Below are positions 55,552 through 64,000 of a stretch of 64,000 bases of DNA, one piece after another; the stretch's first letter is position 1; every line of letters begins with the position of its first letter. Made by a program: the position numbers and the translations under genes. Location: positions 1 to 64,000 of the forward strand of contig JAIQDT010006431.1 of NCBI GenBank assembly GCA_021521415.1, given 5' to 3'. Origin of the DNA: Bidens hawaiensis (Eukaryota > Streptophyta > Magnoliopsida > Asterales > Asteraceae). The notes below the pieces were generated by a model. The model did no database searches. It saw only the letters and a list, made by a program, of their open reading frames with translations, and had not been told where the DNA came from.

Positions 55552-56000
55552 TGTCGGACCGGTGCGGGACACGGTTTCCCAACGATTCACGGGGCAACGT
55601 GTTAAAGTGCGGAATCCTCTAACACGGCGATTCGGTGGTGATCAACAACGCACGGTTACGATTCCTAAGACGGTTTGACACCTAGGGACGGAGGAAAAGA
55701 CCGACACGACGAAGATTGGCAGAGAGGATTTTCGGCAGTAGCAGGTTCGTGACTGTGTGTAATGTGTGCTCCCTCTTGTGAAATTTCCTAAGTTTCGTTT
55801 ATATATCGTATACTGATTCGATCGAATGAGTATCTCATTCGATCGAATGAGTCCTGGTTCGATCGAATCAGTCACTGATTCGATCGAATCAGTTTCTTTT
55901 GACATTTTCAGTCCGTTAACTTGGTTTCACGATCGTTATTTTCATATCGAACCATCCTGATAGAACTGGGGACATACACATGACATTTCATGTCCTAACA
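55552..56000 (-). repeat. 5' LTR of Copia-1
   Basis: 449 bp, starting TGTTAGGACATG and ending GGTCCGACA. It differs from the 3' copy at about three positions (for example near 55605, 55909 and 55999). Four TTCGATCGAA palindromes precede the TATATAAAC at about 55798-55806 in sense. Confidence 0.93.
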
Positions 56001-56005
56001 TGAAT

Positions 56006-56374
56006 CAAGAAATTAAATTAAATAAACTAGAATCAAGAAAATAGGACACTCGACTAACAATTGTTGATTTAAGGTTGCGGTGGATTCATAGCAAGTGTTT
56101 TAACATTTTGCATTAATTTTATAAATTTAATGTTATCGTTCGTGTGTTGTCTTGGCCAGATGATAGTACTTGGACTGGTGAAGCTGGATATGTACATAGG
56201 GCATCTGAATGGATCGTGTTCACGCGTTGGCCGGTCTAACCCAGTCAAACACATTAATCCGAATGTGACATATATTTGCGGGTTAAAATCAACATGACCC
56301 ATTTATCACACAAAAAGAACTTTATTTATTTATTTCTACATAATTTGACTTTTAATATTCTAAATTTACATAAA
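56006..56374. other. Spacer between the two Copia elements
   Basis: The first part completes the palindromic target of Copia-1. The remainder has no recognised gene or repeat; its open frames are short and without similarity to known domains. Confidence 0.6.
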
Positions 56375-56744
56375 GTAGGTCCCGTGGCGGGTGGATCTAA
56401 CAACGTTTTTGGATCAACCTAACTTAGTGCTAGCGGAAATCACACTAAGCAACCTAAGAGGTCTCGGATCTTGAGGTTTATTTTTGGGTTTTAGAGAGAG
56501 AGAGACGAGAGAGAAAGTGGGAGAAAGATATGTGTGTGTGTTAGAGAAATTTGACAAAGGTTTTTTTTTTCTCTCATGGCTTCTCTATTTATAGAGAAGC
56601 AAGCATGAGAAACATGTCATATCACATGCCCAATGGGCTTCTTTACATTATTTCCCTTGGGCTTAGATACACAAAACAGACTACTAAAGCCCAAAACATA
56701 CAAATACAATACAAAAGACTAATATACCAAAATGGGACCTAACA
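56375..56744 (-). repeat. 3' LTR of Copia-2 (left border approximate)
   Basis: On the minus strand it begins TGTTAGGTCCCATTTTGG next to the PPT, comparable to TGTTAGGACATG of Copia-1. The TATA box CTATAAATAG (56585-56594) lies at the centre of a hairpin (56573-56609) with arms CTCATG-GCTTCTCTAT and ATAGAGAAGC-AAG-CATGAG. A GA-repeat and polypyrimidine stretch are at about 56500-56570. Confidence 0.65.
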
Positions 56745-56765
56745 ATCTCCCTCTAGTCTTTGGTA

Positions 56766-59700
56766 TTAGAACCCATCGGTGTCATAGACCAAGCATTCGT
56801 CCTCGGATAGTGGAAGTTCAACAAGTCTTCGGACGAACTTGTTGAAGGCTTCAACTATCCGGTCTGTATTCTGACGACCCAAATCCTCGACGGTCCCAAG
56901 CTGTGAGTTGTAGAGCTTCTTTACAAATTCAATGTGAAATCCCATTAGCTCATGCTCATCAAACACTCTTATCTCGTGCATGTCACGGAAGTGGATGACG
57001 GCCTCACCAGTTGTATTATCAAACTCCCAATCAATGAAATATCGGAGAGTGTTAGGAAGATAGGGCTTGCCATGATATATCTCGTGACAGTCTTTTGGCG
57101 CCTTGTATGTCCACATAGTTCGGGGCTCTCCGGTGGCGGGTCGATTTCTTTCAGGTTCTTGTACTTTTGACCCTTATTGAACTCGAAGTCTTTGTAATCC
57201 AACTTCGATTGACAATACAGGTGAGTGGTGACCCATCCTTTGAGTGTATCATCATACTCACCACGTCCCAGAGCTTTTGATAGATAGTGGAGGTCTAGCT
57301 CTGGCAACGACTTCAGCTCGTGGTGGTTGAGATAAACGAGATCTCCGTTGTATCTACGAATGGCCCAACAACTGTTCCTCTTATCATACTTCGCATAAAC
57401 AATCAGCGAATCGTCATGATAAGGGTAGTTGAGCACACGGGCACACGCACGACTTGACACAATGTGCGTCTTTCTCTTCTTCTTTGGTGGTTGGTGTGTC
57501 AAGTCGGCGGCTGGATCAGATACGGGATCAGCGGCAGGAGCTTCTGAAGCTTGAGCTGGTGGAGTGTCTGGATTCGGTGAGTAATTGATATTGTCATCAG
57601 TGGTGTCTACTACCTCCTCCGTTGCTGCAAAGAAGTCTGCCAAGCTCTTCCCAGCTTTAATAAACTCGTCCATCATTCCTGTAATGCTACCAGCATCTTC
57701 AGGAAACATTTCTTTATACATATCATTAATTCGCGAATTGTGTTCCCTGACTTTGCTGTCAGAGTCATGTGCAGCAAGGTCTTGAATATGTTCCTGAGTG
57801 TGTGGAGGTGATTGAGTGTTACCTCCACCTCCACCTCCTGCTGCACTAGCTCCAGCGTCTCCACCATCTCCACCATCATCATCTTCATCAAAATTGTCAT
57901 GAACGTTGTCGTCGTCTTCGTCCTCTTCATCATCACTTTCTTCATCATCGTCACCATCATCTCCTTCGTCACCACCATCAGCTTGGACCAGAGGTTGTGG
58001 TTGGAGTTCAGGTCCCAAGCTAGTTCCCACGCTACTACCTGCTCGGTCAACCTATTGTACGATACGACCAACAGTTGCCTCGCCTTCCGAAGCCACAACC
58101 CGTTCAACATGCACGGCCACACTCGGACCTGCTGTGGGTCGGGATCCAATAACCTGAGAAGTCTCACCAGATTGTGAAAGTCATCATCATGCATACCCAT
58201 GAGGTCTGAGGCAGCTTGATACTTACTCACCAAATCTTCATTCGTCTTCAGTTGAAGCTCATTAAGACAATCCTGCTCCTTGATCTTCGGTTGAACAGCC
58301 TCCATCTCGGTTTGTAATGTTGCATTTTCAGCAAGTAGTGTATCAAGAGAAGCAGAAGATGCCAACTGATTTTCTATTGAGGAGACCCTGGAGTTTGTAG
58401 CCTCTTTATCAATATCCCACTTTCTCGTAGCATCCTTAATCATCTTTTTAAAGCTTTCTTCAAGAGAAGTGGCAAAGGGTAAATTCTTCTCAAGCGTAGC
58501 CACTCTACTACCAATCCTAGAGTGGTCTGCCCTCAGGTTAGCATTTTGAAAAGATTCATGGTTCATCAGTACATGCATATTCTCGATTCGGGTGTGGAGT
58601 GTGTTGATCAGGAGGCGCTGATTCTCAATTTTGCCTTGTTTAGTTCATTCTGCCCCTCCAACTCTTGAACCCTTGCTCTCAACCGCTTTTCTCCTTCTCA
58701 TCCTCAATCTCCTTCTTCTTCTTCATATCTTTAATAAATGTGAGGAACACCATCTCTCATTCGGCCCATTTTGCATTTGATTCCTCTAGTTCAACGATCC
58801 TATCGAGGATAGGATCGGCATACACTGAACGTGTCGAAGACTTCCCTTTTGTAATGGGTTTGGGTGAAAGGATAGTGGTTGGTGGGGTGGTGGACAGGAT
58901 GGGTGGTGAAGTGGTTTGGGTAGGTAGTGTAATGGATTGGACAGGTAGTGATAAGGGAGTGCTGGTGGGTGGTGTTGGCTGTTTTTCTGGTGGTGAGGTG
59001 ATAATGGTTTGGCTCCATAGGCTTGTTGATTTGATGGGTGAACTGAAGATGGATGATGTGAATATTGAAGTAAAGGTGGTTCAGTGGTAGTTTATGTGGG
59101 TGGTGTGGTGGTTTGAGATGGCTCAAGCTCGGTCTGGGTTGGTTGTTGTTGTGGAGGTGTTGTGGATACTTGAGGTGTGGTTTGAGCTGGTTCAGGTGGA
59201 GTTGTGGGTTATGGTTGTGATAGTGGTGGTGAGGTTTGAGGTTGGTCTTGAGGTGGTGAGGATGGTATTTGAGGTAGGAATGTTAAGATAGGTTGGTCTT
59301 TTGGTGAGGGCTCGGGTGTGGAATCGGGTGAGCCATGAAGCATGGTTTTGGTTTTCTTGGCCTTGGCTTTCTTTCTGGTTTTGGGTTTCTTATAGGTTGG
59401 GATCTTGATTTTAGCTACATCTAAGTCTTTAAGTACTTGGGCTATGGTTTCCTTGGTAAGTACAGGTGGGGCAGAGGGTTTACCTTTGGAGGGAAACTTG
59501 ACAACGAACTTGGGAGGCTTCTTGGAGTCCCCAAGTCTCTTGATACGTTTCAAAAAGGGCTGCTCCTACTCTTCCTCCTCCTCTTCCACCGCCTTTCCCT
59601 TACCATACGCGCTACCAACAGAAGGCTTGTCAGTAGCCTTCCTCTTTAAATCATGTTTTCCCTTGGTTCTGACTTCAGCTGGTTCATCTTATGACACTTG

Positions 59701-60543
59701 TTTAGCTTCAACTTCAGGCTCAGTGTCAACCATTTCTCCACTTTCAACAGACGCCTCATCCCCAGCAGGCTTTGTTTCTTCAAATAATCAAAATTTAGGC
59801 CCTGGTCTTGGCCCCACATACTGGTGTCCCCTGCCCTTGGTGCTCAACAGCACACCAAAAATCGATGTCTTGATCTCATTAACGTGATAGGGCTCTGGAA
59901 GGGATTTCTTGTCTTTGGCTTTCTTTGACCCTGACCTTGGAACATCTGGAATCAAATCATCTAATAGCATCTGTACAAATCTCGGGTACATAACCCATGT
60001 TGCCTCACTCTTGATATTTGCAATCATACACAACAATATTCTCCGAGAGTAGTTGAACTTCTCTCGAATTGTCAGTGCAAACATAACACGCACCCAGTCG
60101 ACCCTCATGCTATCAAACCCTCCACGAATATCAGCAAAGCATTGAGTGACGATGTGGAAAAGAAATCTCCAATAAGAAGGGAGATGTTTCTTTTCCAGAC
60201 TCCTCCACTCGGTGTCATAACCCATCTGTGTATCAAACTCAACCAACTTCTTTCTGTCTCCCTTCTCATATGCATAATCAGGCTCGTCACTGATCTTCAA
60301 CACCCGTCTAATATCTGCTTCAGTGATAGTCAACTCCATCCCGGCAACCTTTGTTGTAAATGAAAGAGAGTCATCAGCAACTTTGGCGAAAGCCCAGAAA
60401 TCCAGAATCCTCTTGGAATATATGGCTGGGTTGGCAGTGATAGCATGTGCAAGAGGTGACTGCTTTAGCCCCTTGACCATAGACGTGAATGCTTTATCTC
60501 CTTTTTCCTTTGGTAACCCAAGAGCACAAAACAGATTGTGACC
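56766..60543 (-). pseudogene. Accessory gene of Copia-2, main part (decayed)
   Basis: From a probable acceptor at 60544 the frame reads GHNLFCALGLPKEKGDKAF, then a helical domain: IYSKRILDFWAFAKVADDS, ELTITEADIRRVLKI, FLFHIVTQCFADIRGGF, WVMYPRFVQMLLDD. This corresponds to residues 40-215 of the Copia-1 accessory protein (YPRFVQM is identical). The same frame continues past stops at 59788, about 59690 and 59566 through a Lys-rich stretch (KKPKTRKKAKAKKTKT) and a Pro-rich one, then a coiled coil (58578-58200), an acidic run, an NLS-like PPKKKRKTH (about 57470) and a C-terminal domain (LIVYAKYDKRNSCWAIRRYN; RVFDEHELMGFHIEFVKKLY). Frameshifts near 58100 and 57115. Here the acidic and C-terminal regions are in one exon, supporting a single gene in Copia-1. 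Confidence 0.68.
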
Positions 60544-61395
60544 CTGAAATCAGACCATAAGGTCATGAGAATCATCATTATAATAAAAGCAAAATAAAAT
60601 ACGTTATATATATATATATATATATGCCTTAAGTATGTATAGATTACTTAACTTAATTAATTTTATATAGTTAATTAATTATGTACATTTTAGTTTTAAT
60701 AAGTTAATAGGTTAATTTTAATCAATTAATAAGTTATTAAGTCCAATATGTACAATGTTTAAGTCCAAAACAGTCCAAGAGTCCAAACAGTCCATTAGTG
60801 TTCAAACAGTCCAGTAGCTTCAATCTCAAAGTCTGTAAAATTTTGCTAAGTGCGACTTTTTCGCATGGTTCTTATTTCGCTTCGCATGGGGGTGCGAAGC
60901 GAAACAGATGATATTTCACTTCGCATGTCTAGGTGAAGCGAAACAAAAGATGTTTCGCTTCGCATGCCCAGGCGAAGCAAAAACAGAAGATGTTTCGCTT
61001 CGCATGTCCACGCGAAGCGAAACTTTGTCCACGCGAAAAAAATTAACTTGGCCCATTTTGATCCCCTTTTCATTTCTTGGGTGTCGCCTAGACCCGAATT
61101 AGGTTTTTGGAAAGTTTGAAGGCAAACCCCTCAGATTTACATTGTCAATTGAACCTCAGAGCCCATGAACAAATCCTATAACTACAAACTATACACAAAC
61201 AAACCTAAAACTAACAAATAATGATGATAAACATAGATCTAAGGTCCTAATAACAGATTATGACCATAAGAACAACACAAATCATGAGATCTGTCCTTAG
61301 ATCTAGCCGACGGTTCATAAGAACTGCCGTTTAGATCATCGTGAACCTAGAAACAACAAGATGAACGGAGGAATCAAGGTGTTATGGTGTTATAC
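60544..61395 (-). other. Probable first intron of the Copia-2 accessory gene, with palindrome array
   Basis: Donor ACG|GTATAA (61395) and acceptor ATTTCAG (60544) bound 852 bp. A short first exon (61422-61396, MLNPDPTPT) joins in frame to GHNLFCAL. Within the intron, 60840-61045 holds four hairpin-forming units with TTTCGCTTCGCATG and GCGAAGCGAAAC, and a TA microsatellite lies at 60606-60625. Confidence 0.5.
60840..61045. repeat. TTTCGCTTCGC / GCGAAGCGAAA palindrome array
   Basis: Four units of about 45 bp, each with an inverted pair TTCGCTTCGCATG ... GCGAAGCGAAAC. It resembles the array in the unrelated solo LTR at 10200-10312. Confidence 0.88.
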
Positions 61396-61575
61396 CGTGG
61401 GAGTTGGATCTGGATTCAACATCGTAGATGATAAAGAGGGCCGGATCTTTGAAAATTTTGAAAAGAAATTAGGGTTTGAGAGGAAAAGATGAGAGAGAGG
61501 AGAGAGAGTGAAAAGTGAAAAGTGTTAGGTGAATAGTGAAAGTGATTTTGGTGACCCATAGATATAGGGTCAGCC
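61396..61575 (-). promoter_or_regulatory. Promoter-like region and first exon of the Copia-2 accessory gene
   Basis: A minus-strand CCTATATCTATGG (61555-61567, TATA-like) is followed by a CT-rich leader with CTCTCTCTCATCTTTTCC and AAACCCTAATT, typical of plant 5' UTRs, then the ATG at 61422. Confidence 0.5.
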
Positions 61576-63158
61576 TATCTCGCGATAAGGTCAAAACATC
61601 GCGAGTACTCACCTAAAAATACACTCTCGGTCCTTGGTCTTTAAAAATATTTGCATATTCAAACCTGAAAAACATTTACCTACCGAATCCGAGCACTTGT
61701 TTATTTTTCTTGATTTTCTTTTGTCGGTCCGTAACTTGTTTAACATTTGCAAGATCGATCTCTTCAGCAAACCAAAGCAATATTAAATAGAATTTGATAA
61801 AAATTTTAAAATAAAATTAAAAATAAAAATAAAATTAAAAGTAAAACTTAAAATAATAAACTATACAAGTACTTTATATTTTAGAAAATAAAAACAAAAC
61901 AAAAAAAATAAAATAAAATTAAAATATCCTTTTAAATTAAAAATTTATATTGAATTAATTTACATAGATCTTTTTTTAAGTTAATTTTCAAAGAACGATC
62001 GCGACATGGAATCATATTGGTTTGCAAAGCCCTAGATCGCGTTTCCATTTTGAAATTATTTTGACACGAATTCATCATCAACTGCAGATATTGTCCACAT
62101 GTTTAACTTGACAAGTGTTTTGATGTTCGCGTGATACATTTAAGATTCAATTAGGCACGATACTTATGTGGTCCCCACTTAATCAGACATGTTACTGATT
62201 CCATCATACCTCGGGCCTAGTTTGTGTTGACATATCACCTCAACTTGACTTAAACCTTTCTTAGTTGATCACAGTATTCTTATTAACATACTTGACTTAT
62301 TGTACTTTGTACACTCGACACTTTGTACTTTGCACACTTGACTCGATCTAGAAAGATTAAAATAAAGCAGAAGATTCAGGGCCTTAACAATCAGATCTTA
62401 TATGACTACAAACAGAGAAAGTCCAAGGCTTGAATCAAAATAAATGAAGAAATAAAGCAGAAGTTAAAATCCTAAATGACTCTTTTTCAAAAAATTTTCT
62501 TGTTTTTTTTTTGACCCTTTTGTCTTTCTTTCTTTTGCTTTTCTTTGAAGCTTTTCTTGACTCACTAAAAATTAAAAATTGACACATATTTCATAAGACG
62601 ACTGTGATCAGGTAAAGAGAGGCTTGGGTATGACATGTGTAATTACATTTCATCCTTCATCGATATGACTTTAGCAGAATCATGCAACCACTTCATAAAC
62701 GTATAGCCACTAGTATCGGCAAGATTTTAGGTTTATATCACTCAATACTTACTTGTTTGTCAAGCCTATCTACACATCGATTAATGACTTTGGAGCCTTT
62801 TGTTCTACTCTTTTAACGCGCTAGAATCATTACATACCAATGTATTACCAATTTCCATATGCTCAGATCAAATTCTTAGTAGAGAATTTTTATATATCCG
62901 ACTCCTTCTAAACAGGAGCTCCCTCTAAACGGGATAAATCTTTTTGAATTTTCTGAAATTTTACTTAAATATGAGTAAAGATGAACTTAATATTATATAC
63001 AAAATAAAATCTTTTTGTTAAGTCAAGTGACTCAATTTTTGGTTTTCTTAAAGTAAATTGAAAATCTTTTTGGTGAGTTAAAGTTAACTCATTTTCTCCC
63101 TCTAGAATTGTGGCATATTTTAAAAATATTTACAATTTTAAAATAAAGATAAAATTTA
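61576..63158. other. Spacer between pol and accessory gene of Copia-2
   Basis: AT-rich with no gene seen. It holds an A/T-rich low-complexity stretch (61785-62000) and repeated phrases AAATCTTTTTG with TTAAGTCAAGTGACTCA / GTTAAAGTTAACTC near 63005-63095. The equivalent spacer in Copia-1 is at 48863-50354. Confidence 0.6.
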
Positions 63159-64000
63159 CTAAAAGGAAATCATGCCCAACGACTCAACGAGAAACAAAAA
63201 TCGGGCACGACTAAAAACTTTGGTGAAGAGATCTGCAAAGTTAAAATCAGTATGGACCCTTTTTATGTTGACAAACTTTCGATCATAACAATCACGAATA
63301 AAGTGTATTCTGATGTCGATGTGCTTAGTCTTTGAGTGCTGGACCTGGTTTTTAACAATAGCAACAGCCGCCTCATTATCACATTTGATCGTGGTTCCAT
63401 AGAAATTCAAACCGTAATCCAGCAGCCGATGCTGGATCCATATCACTTGAGAGCAGCAGCTGGATACGGCAATGTACTCGGCTTCTGCTGTGGAGGTAGA
63501 CACAGTGACTTGTTTTTTGCACTGCCATGAGATCAACCGATCTCCCAGGAATTGACATCCGCCAGATGTTGATTTTCTGTCCAAGTTACATCCCTCATAA
63601 TCACTGTCGGTGTAAGCATGAAGTTCCAAGGAAGACTCCTTTGGATACCAAAGACCCAAATGTGGTCTACCCTTCAAGTATCTGAAAATACGCTTGACAG
63701 CCGTCATGTGGGATTCTCTTGGGTCTAACTGATATCTGGCACACTGACAAACAGGGAACATGATGTCCGGTCTGCTTACAGTGAGATACATTAGTGAACC
63801 AATCATGGACCTATACAAGTGTTGATCGACTGGTTTTCCTGATGGATCAAGAGCGAGAACAGGCCGCGTTGCGATTGGTGTCATGAGAGCAGATGAGTCC
63901 TTAAACCCGAACTTCTGGACAATGTCATGAATGTAATTTTCCTGATGAATCAAAGTCCCGTCCTTCTTTTGTTCAACTTGTAAACCTAGGAAGAAAGTCA
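63159..64000 (-). CDS. pol: RT end and RNase H of Copia-2 (partial, continues beyond the right edge)
   Basis: The minus-strand frame is open from the window edge (TFFLGLQVEQKKDGTLIHQE) to the stop at 63159. It contains the RT C-terminus (RSMIGSLMYLTVSRPDIMF), then the RNase H region with AYTDSDYEGCNLDRKSTSGG, STAEAEYIAVSSC and KCDNEAAVAIVKN, and ends LFTKVFSRARFLFLVESLG. Key acidic residues are present. The similarity to the Copia-1 polymerase is high along its length, confirming the same lineage. The remaining RT, integrase and gag would lie to the right of the window. Confidence 0.9.
   Translation of the reverse strand, partial: TFFLGLQVEQKKDGTLIHQENYIHDIVQKFGFKDSSALMTPIATRPVLALDPSGKPVDQHLYRSMIGSLMYLTVSRPDIMFPVCQCARYQLDPRESHMTAVKRIFRYLKGRPHLGLWYPKESSLELHAYTDSDYEGCNLDRKSTSGGCQFLGDRLISWQCKKQVTVSTSTAEAEYIAVSSCCSQVIWIQHRLLDYGLNFYGTTIKCDNEAAVAIVKNQVQHSKTKHIDIRIHFIRDCYDRKFVNIKRVHTDFNFADLFTKVFSRARFLFLVESLGMISF

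Larger units (their letters stand above)
44356..56000 (-). mobile_element. Copia-1: young Ty1/copia element with accessory gene, integrase missing
   Basis: 449-bp LTRs (44356-44804, 55552-56000) differ at only about three positions and are flanked by perfect duplications TGAAT (44351-44355, 56001-56005). On the minus strand: 5' LTR, iMet PBS, leader, gag, RT-RNase H, a 2.2-kb spacer, a spliced accessory gene, PPT, 3' LTR. Protease and integrase are absent between gag and RT. A long Gag with coiled coil and genes between RNase H and the 3' LTR fit the SIRE/Maximus lineage. Confidence 0.92.
56375..64000 (-). mobile_element. Copia-2: Ty1/copia element with decayed accessory gene, right part outside the window
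   Basis: On the minus strand: RT end and RNase H (64000-63159), a 1.7-kb spacer, an accessory gene with its own promoter-like region (61570-56766), PPT (GACTAGAGGGAGAT, 56745-56760) and 3' LTR. The layout matches Copia-1. The left LTR border is approximate because the other LTR is not in view. Confidence 0.8.

Noticed and set aside
57585..58177. Plus-strand open frames rich in Ser, Ile and Val
   Set aside because: They are antisense shadows of the acidic Asp/Glu-rich part of the Copia-2 accessory gene.

Overview
The window looks like heterochromatic or intergenic DNA from a plant nuclear genome, and I see no ordinary host gene in it. Plant origin follows from Athila- and Tekay-type Ty3/gypsy elements primed by tRNA-Asp and tRNA-iMet, Copia elements with long coiled-coil Gags, a FAR1/MULE transposase, GT-AG introns and AT-rich microsatellites. 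A eudicot, perhaps Asteraceae, is my guess from the style of the elements; no single-copy gene confirms it.

Layout. (1) 1-13790: a decayed minus-strand Athila-type gypsy element cut by the left edge, with gag, protease, RT, RNase H, integrase and an ATHILA-ORF1/env-like gene; its gag is split by a 1.77-kb solo LTR (9596-11365, TSD ATCAT). (2) 13791-19405: the start of a minus-strand Tekay/Del-like gypsy element (gag start, repeat-rich leader, PBS, 4.1-kb LTR) that the Athila element invaded; its LTR holds a Copia solo LTR (16382-16815, TSD ACAGT), a small hAT-like element and a minisatellite. (3) 20570-36002: a degenerate MULE gene copy split by element B (21082-35508, TSD ATAAC), a minus-strand Athila-like element without pol; the 3' LTR of B is split by element A (22490-28808, TSD CTTGT), a young plus-strand gypsy element with identical-length 2036-bp LTRs and an intact gag but no RT or integrase. 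(4) 36022-37790: a giant foldback of about 0.88 kb per arm. (5) 37791-44240: a two-gene MULE region: a FAR1/MULE transposase with a C-terminal OTU cysteine-protease domain, then a second spliced gene that resembles ATHILA-ORF1. Palindromes built on TACGCCGCGTATA flank the genes. (6) 44356-56000: Copia-1, young (449-bp LTRs, TSD TGAAT), with intact Gag and RT-RNase H, no integrase, and a large accessory gene with its own apparent promoter and two introns. (7) 56375-64000: Copia-2, a related minus-strand element cut by the right edge, with a decayed version of the same accessory gene.

How the parts relate. Three unrelated transposon types (Athila gypsy, Copia, MULE) appear to carry relatives of one protein domain in an accessory gene. 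In the retroelements, family-specific arrays of short palindromes lie next to TATA boxes in LTRs and also next to the accessory gene, as if the accessory gene were under the same control as the LTR. These two observations are the best candidates for something undescribed here.
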